From: Dromaius novaehollandiae
Lineage: Eukaryota; Chordata; Aves; Casuariiformes; Dromaiidae
Assembly: GCF_036370855.1 (NCBI RefSeq)
Contig: NC_088108.1
Coordinates: 14,779,448-14,843,447 of the forward strand
Length of the DNA: 64,000 nt
Direction: 5' to 3'
The notes beneath the pieces were generated by a model. The model saw only the letters and a list, made by a program, of their open reading frames with translations, was not told the origin of the DNA and did not search any database. Numbering within the stretch: position 1 is the stretch's first letter; every line of letters begins with the position of its first letter. Position numbers and translations under genes: made by a program. Shown piece after piece: positions 60,146 to 64,000 of the stretch.

Positions 60146-61880
60146 TCAGGCCTTGTCGCCGGTTGGTGCTTCGAGCCTGCCCGTGCCAGGCGCGCCTGCG
60201 TCTGCGGTGTTCTCCTCCTGCGTGGTGGCACTGAAATGGAAGCCGGGGTTGTGTGCAGTAGCTCTCTGAAGGGCACACTGGCCAGCCCCAAGGGAAAGGG
60301 AGCAGGAGAATACGCCCTTAAGCTGCCCCCAGAGGCCCCAAAGCAAGCCCGCCCTTGAAAGGGGCGCAGCGTAGCCTGAGCAAGGTGTCTTCTGCTTTTG
60401 TGGTGGCGATTACCTGTCACTGGAAGAGCTTCTGCTGAACTCTCCCATGCCCGGTGTAGGAGGCAGGGATGGGAGAAGGCCGCCATACGGATTGTCGTCT
60501 TCATTGCCTCAGATGTTGCAGAGCTCTAGGCTTGCTGCGCTCGGAGAAGCACACCTGGAGCAGGTACACTGCAGGCTGCTGTGAAGCTGGAAATAACACA
60601 TTAGCAGATGAGCTTTGTGTTGGTGCGAGTTTGAAGAGGGGAAGGTTTGAAGGGACTTGCTCGGATGGAGCTTTTTGTCCTGGAGGCAGGACAGAACTCA
60701 CCTCTCCGCAGTGGCAGCGGTAGTGGCAAGCGGATGCCTCGGCATCGTCCTCTGGAGACCTAGGAATCGTACCGAGAGGTATGGTAAAGGATTTTTAGTT
60801 GTCCTTTTGAAAGGAAGCGCGCTCCCTAGGAGGGAACTTGTGCTCTGTTCCATTTGCCAGGGAAAGGGTTAAAATGCCGGCCTGGGAGCTTTCTGGGAAG
60901 CCTTGAGAGTACCTGTGGGCTTCAGGTAAGCACTTTGTGCAGCTGTGTAATGGCTGCCTTGCAGGTGTGCTGTTCTTGTTGCCATGCCCACATTGGAAGC
61001 TGCTGTGCAAGGTGTATCACTTTGCAAGGGGTGTGAATTTCAAACATTACCTTTCTTTCCTGGTCTTGAGTCGGTAGTAGAGCCAAACGCAGAACGCAAA
61101 GAACAACGTCAAGATGACGAGCGTCAAAGTGTTGGCGACGATGACAACAACAGTTCTGCGTTTTGGAGGGCTGGGGTCAGCCTCTGCAGAACCCTTGGGG
61201 GAGAGTACTGCAAAACAGTGGCCAGAGATCAGCGTTTAATATAAACGTGCATGCTGTGGTAGGTGAAAGGTAGGAAGGGGAGGGCTGAAGCGTGAAGAGC
61301 CCAAGCGCAGCGGCACACGCATCACAGCCGTGGGGACGTGGCATCCCAGCACGTGCGGGATGCCATGTGGTATCCTAGTTTGGTGCCGTGCATTGAGAAA
61401 ACGCCCCATTCTTCTCTTCTCCCCCCTGCTCCTTTTGGTGCGTTTTGCTCCTCCTCTCTCCCTCCTTCCTGCGCTGGGAGAAAGGGAAGCAGGAGCCTGC
61501 TGTCACGAGCGAGACCCGCTCTTGTGCTGGGCCGAGGCTCGGCAGATGCTTGTGTGTGCCCAGGGCGGGCAGTGCAGGAGGGCGGCGCAGAAGGCTGTGG
61601 AAAGCCGCGTCTCTGCAGAAGAGCTCCTCCTCAAGTGTTCTCAGCTTTGGAAGGGAGCCCCCTATTCTGCCTGTGCCCCCAGGTGCTGGTAGGGGCCCGT
61701 GGGAGCGCTGCCTTGCCCCTGGAGATTCACCCTTAGACAATGTTAGTGGGGGAGAGGAGGTCTTGCGTCGGAGTACGTACCTTCAGACAGCACCGAAGCC
61801 TCTCTTTCCCCAGGTATGGGGACCCCGTGTACAAGAAGAGTACACAGGAGAAGGCACACCAAGGCAGAGCAGCCAGCCAT
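60146..61880 (-). pseudogene. Unrecognised type I membrane protein (copy 6, nonsense mutation)
   Basis: Exons 61781-61880, 61051-61207, 60702-60759, 60414-60568 and 60146-60230. A C-to-T change at 60509 on the plus strand turns codon 125 from TGG (Trp) to TGA. This truncates the tail after the Cys cluster and removes the last 60 residues. A second change, at 61146, is synonymous in the membrane segment. The signal peptide, membrane segment and all six tail cysteines would remain, so a short product is still possible, although the stop lies in the penultimate exon and could trigger decay. Confidence 0.66.
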
Positions 61881-62598
61881 GTCTGCTGGTACTCCCAAAG
61901 CTGTGTGCGCAAATGAGGCCTGCCCGGCAACGGGGCCCTGGGTTGCCCTGGCGGTGCTGTGACATCGCCGGCGGGCGTGCAGACCTTGTGAAGGTGTCAG
62001 GAGCTCCTCACAATGGGCCGCTGAGCGTGCGCGCGGCCTGCCAGCTCCTTCCCAGTCACCCTGCACAGGCGTGACCTCAGTGCCACCGGCTGTTTGTTGT
62101 AGGCCGTGCTTCTCCTGAGCGCCGTTTGGCGGGGAGGCGGTCTTTCACGGAGCCGGGCAGGCTGTGCAGACGAGCCTCTGCAGGGCCTGACGAAAGCTAG
62201 GGAGGATGCGCAGGAGCAGGCTGGGAGACTGTCTGGCTCCGTGCATTGCCCCACAGTAAAACAGTAGCCACAGGAAAACACTAGGCACGTTAAGGGAGTG
62301 TTTAAATGGGTACGTCTGCTTTAGACCCCACGACAGGCAGGGGCTTTCCTTTCCCCGAAGAAAGGAAGGCGGCTGTGACCCCCCCCCCCCCCACCCCCAC
62401 CCCTTGCTCTCGGGCTGACACACTGCCCCGGCAAGGCAGCAAAAGCCACATTCCAAAATTCATTTTCGGGGTGCCGTGCTCCCTGGTATTGCTACCTTAG
62501 TATAATCCTTGCACTCCAGTTGGAAATAGCGTGTGGGCTGTGGCCCCATAATGCTGATATACAAGCCATGGAAGCAGTTACCCAGCGAGGGCAGTTGA

Positions 62599-62880
62599 CC
62601 TGGAAAAAACAATAGTGAATCTGTAACCACAGAAGTGATAGAAAACACACCCATCGATGCCTTAACGCTTTTAAATGAAGACATACACAATATTGGCCAA
62701 ACTACTGTACAGAATCATTTCACACTTGACTGTTTGCTAGCCTCTCAAGGAGCAGTGTGTGCCTTAACTAATGACAGTTGCTGTTTTTATGTTAACCATT
62801 TCCATCAGATTACTACTGATGTATATCAGATAGCCAACCGCACTAAAGTTTTGCATATCGTTGGGGAGGACCTCCAGTGA
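62599..62880 (+). pseudogene. Retroviral Env TM fragment (copy 6)
   Basis: Frame open, CX6CC intact, with the Thr state shared with copy 4. Confidence 0.73.
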
Positions 62881-63550
62881 CCCCTGAGTGCTGAGCAAAC
62901 CTAGTCAGCAAAGGAGAAGTGACACTGCAGACTCGCCCTGTAAGCCTCTGGGTAGCGTGGAACTGGGTTGTCTGTTGACCACCCTGTTGGTATCCATCCT
63001 GTTACCGGCTGAGGCCATCGCTTCTGTTGTGTAACCGTGGTCTGGCACTGTTTGATTGGATGAAAAACCCTAAGCCTCTGAAGGACAGAAGAAAGCCACA
63101 TACCTCTGTGTGGACTCAGTCTCACCCTCACTTGGCCTGCACACCCAGCAACCCACCCATCAGCAGGGACACCCCGATGGCAACTGCCAGGGAGAACCTG
63201 AATCATCCCAGCATAGCTTGAGCACGCTGAGAACAATCTGGGGAAAACCGTACTGGAGAGGTGGTCCATAAGGACAAGGAAAGGCTGAGAACGGTCACTG
63301 TACCGTGCATCTGTGGCTTAACCACAGAGCTCTGATATGTGCATTCTGTTTTCAGTTCTTTACTTTTTAGCTTTGTTAGACTTGTAGATGGTCTGGTGTA
63401 AGTTGTTCAGTGTTGTCCAGTGTCCGTCGTATGTGTGTAACTGCTTAGCTCTAGTAAATTCTTACACTTGACAAATGATGATCTCTTGAGTTCAGTGCAA
63501 CTAACCCGAATCTGAAAGAATCTCCGACGCCCCTCTATTGGCGCGTCACA
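62878..63550 (+). repeat. LTR-like element A (copy 6)
   Basis: Same length as copy 1, with the copy 3-6 state. The last recognisable element before the window ends in the NUP62CL intron. Confidence 0.6.
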
Positions 63551-64000
63551 GTCAACAAAACCACCTTGGATAAAACAGTGAGTAGGCTACACCCTGCTTA
63601 CGGAATATAGTCCTTGTCTCAAACAGGCCCGCAAGTTTCACTGTTAAAGTGAAACAGGTTTGTTGCCTGGGTTCAGCAACAGTTCAGCATCCTGGGCAGG
63701 GCACTCCCCTTCCTCACCACTCCCATCCCTGCCTCTATACCCCCACCCCAAATCCACCAAAGACACTCTCCAAGCACTTCAAATGCAACTCTGACACTTC
63801 TCTTCAGTGGCAGAATTATTTCAGCCTCAGCCTCCAAACCCCTTCAGTAATACTTCTCAAACACCACTCAGCTTAGGAATCCCCATCCCTAATGATGAAG
63901 ACCCCCACCCCCACCAGCCCAAAAAGTACTGACAGCAAAGCCATTCAAAATCCTGCAAGGCACATTCAAACACGAGAGCATCCCACTGTTATCTCGGCAG

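Larger units (their letters stand above)
1..64000. repeat. Head-to-tail tandem array, unit ~11.97 kb
   Basis: The same ordered set of sequences recurs with periods of 11982, 11990, 11960, 11968 and 11992 bases. All copies are in the same orientation. By eye, copies differ by single-base changes hundreds of bases apart plus length changes in simple repeats, so identity is very high, though I did not compute it. No unique sequence is seen at either edge, so both ends of the array lie outside the window. The copies are not identical, which argues against a simple assembly duplication, but collapse or expansion of copy number cannot be excluded from sequence alone. Confidence 0.97.
59893..64000. 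repeat. Array unit, copy 6 (partial, cut by window end)
   Basis: The first 4108 bases of a sixth unit: the membrane-protein gene, Env fragment, first LTR-like element and the start of the NUP62CL intron. It has a 14-base C tract at about 62389 (9-11 in the other copies) and a nonsense codon in the membrane-protein gene at 60509. Confidence 0.95.

Noticed and set aside
1..64000. CRISPR array or bacterial operons
   Set aside because: The repeat unit is 12 kb with eukaryotic introns and CpG islands; no short direct repeats with spacers occur.

Overview
The window is vertebrate nuclear DNA, most likely from a bird or another sauropsid. It is almost entirely a head-to-tail tandem array of one ~11.97 kb unit: five complete copies (starting at 1, 11983, 23973, 35933 and 47901, using the window start as phase) and a sixth partial copy from 59893. 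Copies differ only by scattered substitutions and short-repeat length changes. The organism call rests on CpG-island promoters, intron/exon structure with GT-AG sites, endogenous retroviral pieces, and a head-to-head gene pair that I recognise as NUP62CL (minus) and DNAAF6/PIH1D3 (plus). These two are also neighbours on human Xq22.3, a region that corresponds to chicken chromosome 4p / songbird chromosome 4A.

Layout of one unit (copy 1 coordinates): (a) 111-1988, minus strand, a five-exon gene model for a 184-residue single-pass membrane protein that I do not recognise, with a polyadenylation signal at 111-116; (b) ~2697-2978, plus strand, a fragment of a retroviral Env transmembrane subunit, running directly into (c) an LTR-like element at ~2976-3648; (d) 4633-6670, minus strand, the first two coding exons of NUP62CL, encoding FG repeats only; (e) ~6850-7130, a bidirectional CpG-island promoter with two CCAAT boxes, an ETS site and an RFX-type X-box; (f) 8398-8512, plus strand, the first coding exon of DNAAF6; (g) ~10602-11335, a second, diverged LTR-like element in the same orientation as the first; (h) GC-rich sequence leading into the next unit.

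Every unit therefore carries the 5' ends of two genes, pointing outwards from a shared promoter, and none carries their 3' exons. Either the internal copies are truncated genes, or they act as alternative promoters and first exons for single sets of downstream exons outside the array (NUP62CL to the left, DNAAF6 to the right). Reading frames are open in every copy. One copy of the membrane-protein gene (copy 6) has a nonsense codon.

The copies have a mosaic history. Short-repeat lengths split copies 1-2 from 3-5, while other markers group 3-4, 4-5, 1-4 or 4-6, as expected from unequal exchange or gene conversion. Copy-specific length changes occur in (CGTGG)n, (GAC)n, GGGGCC, poly-T and poly-C tracts.
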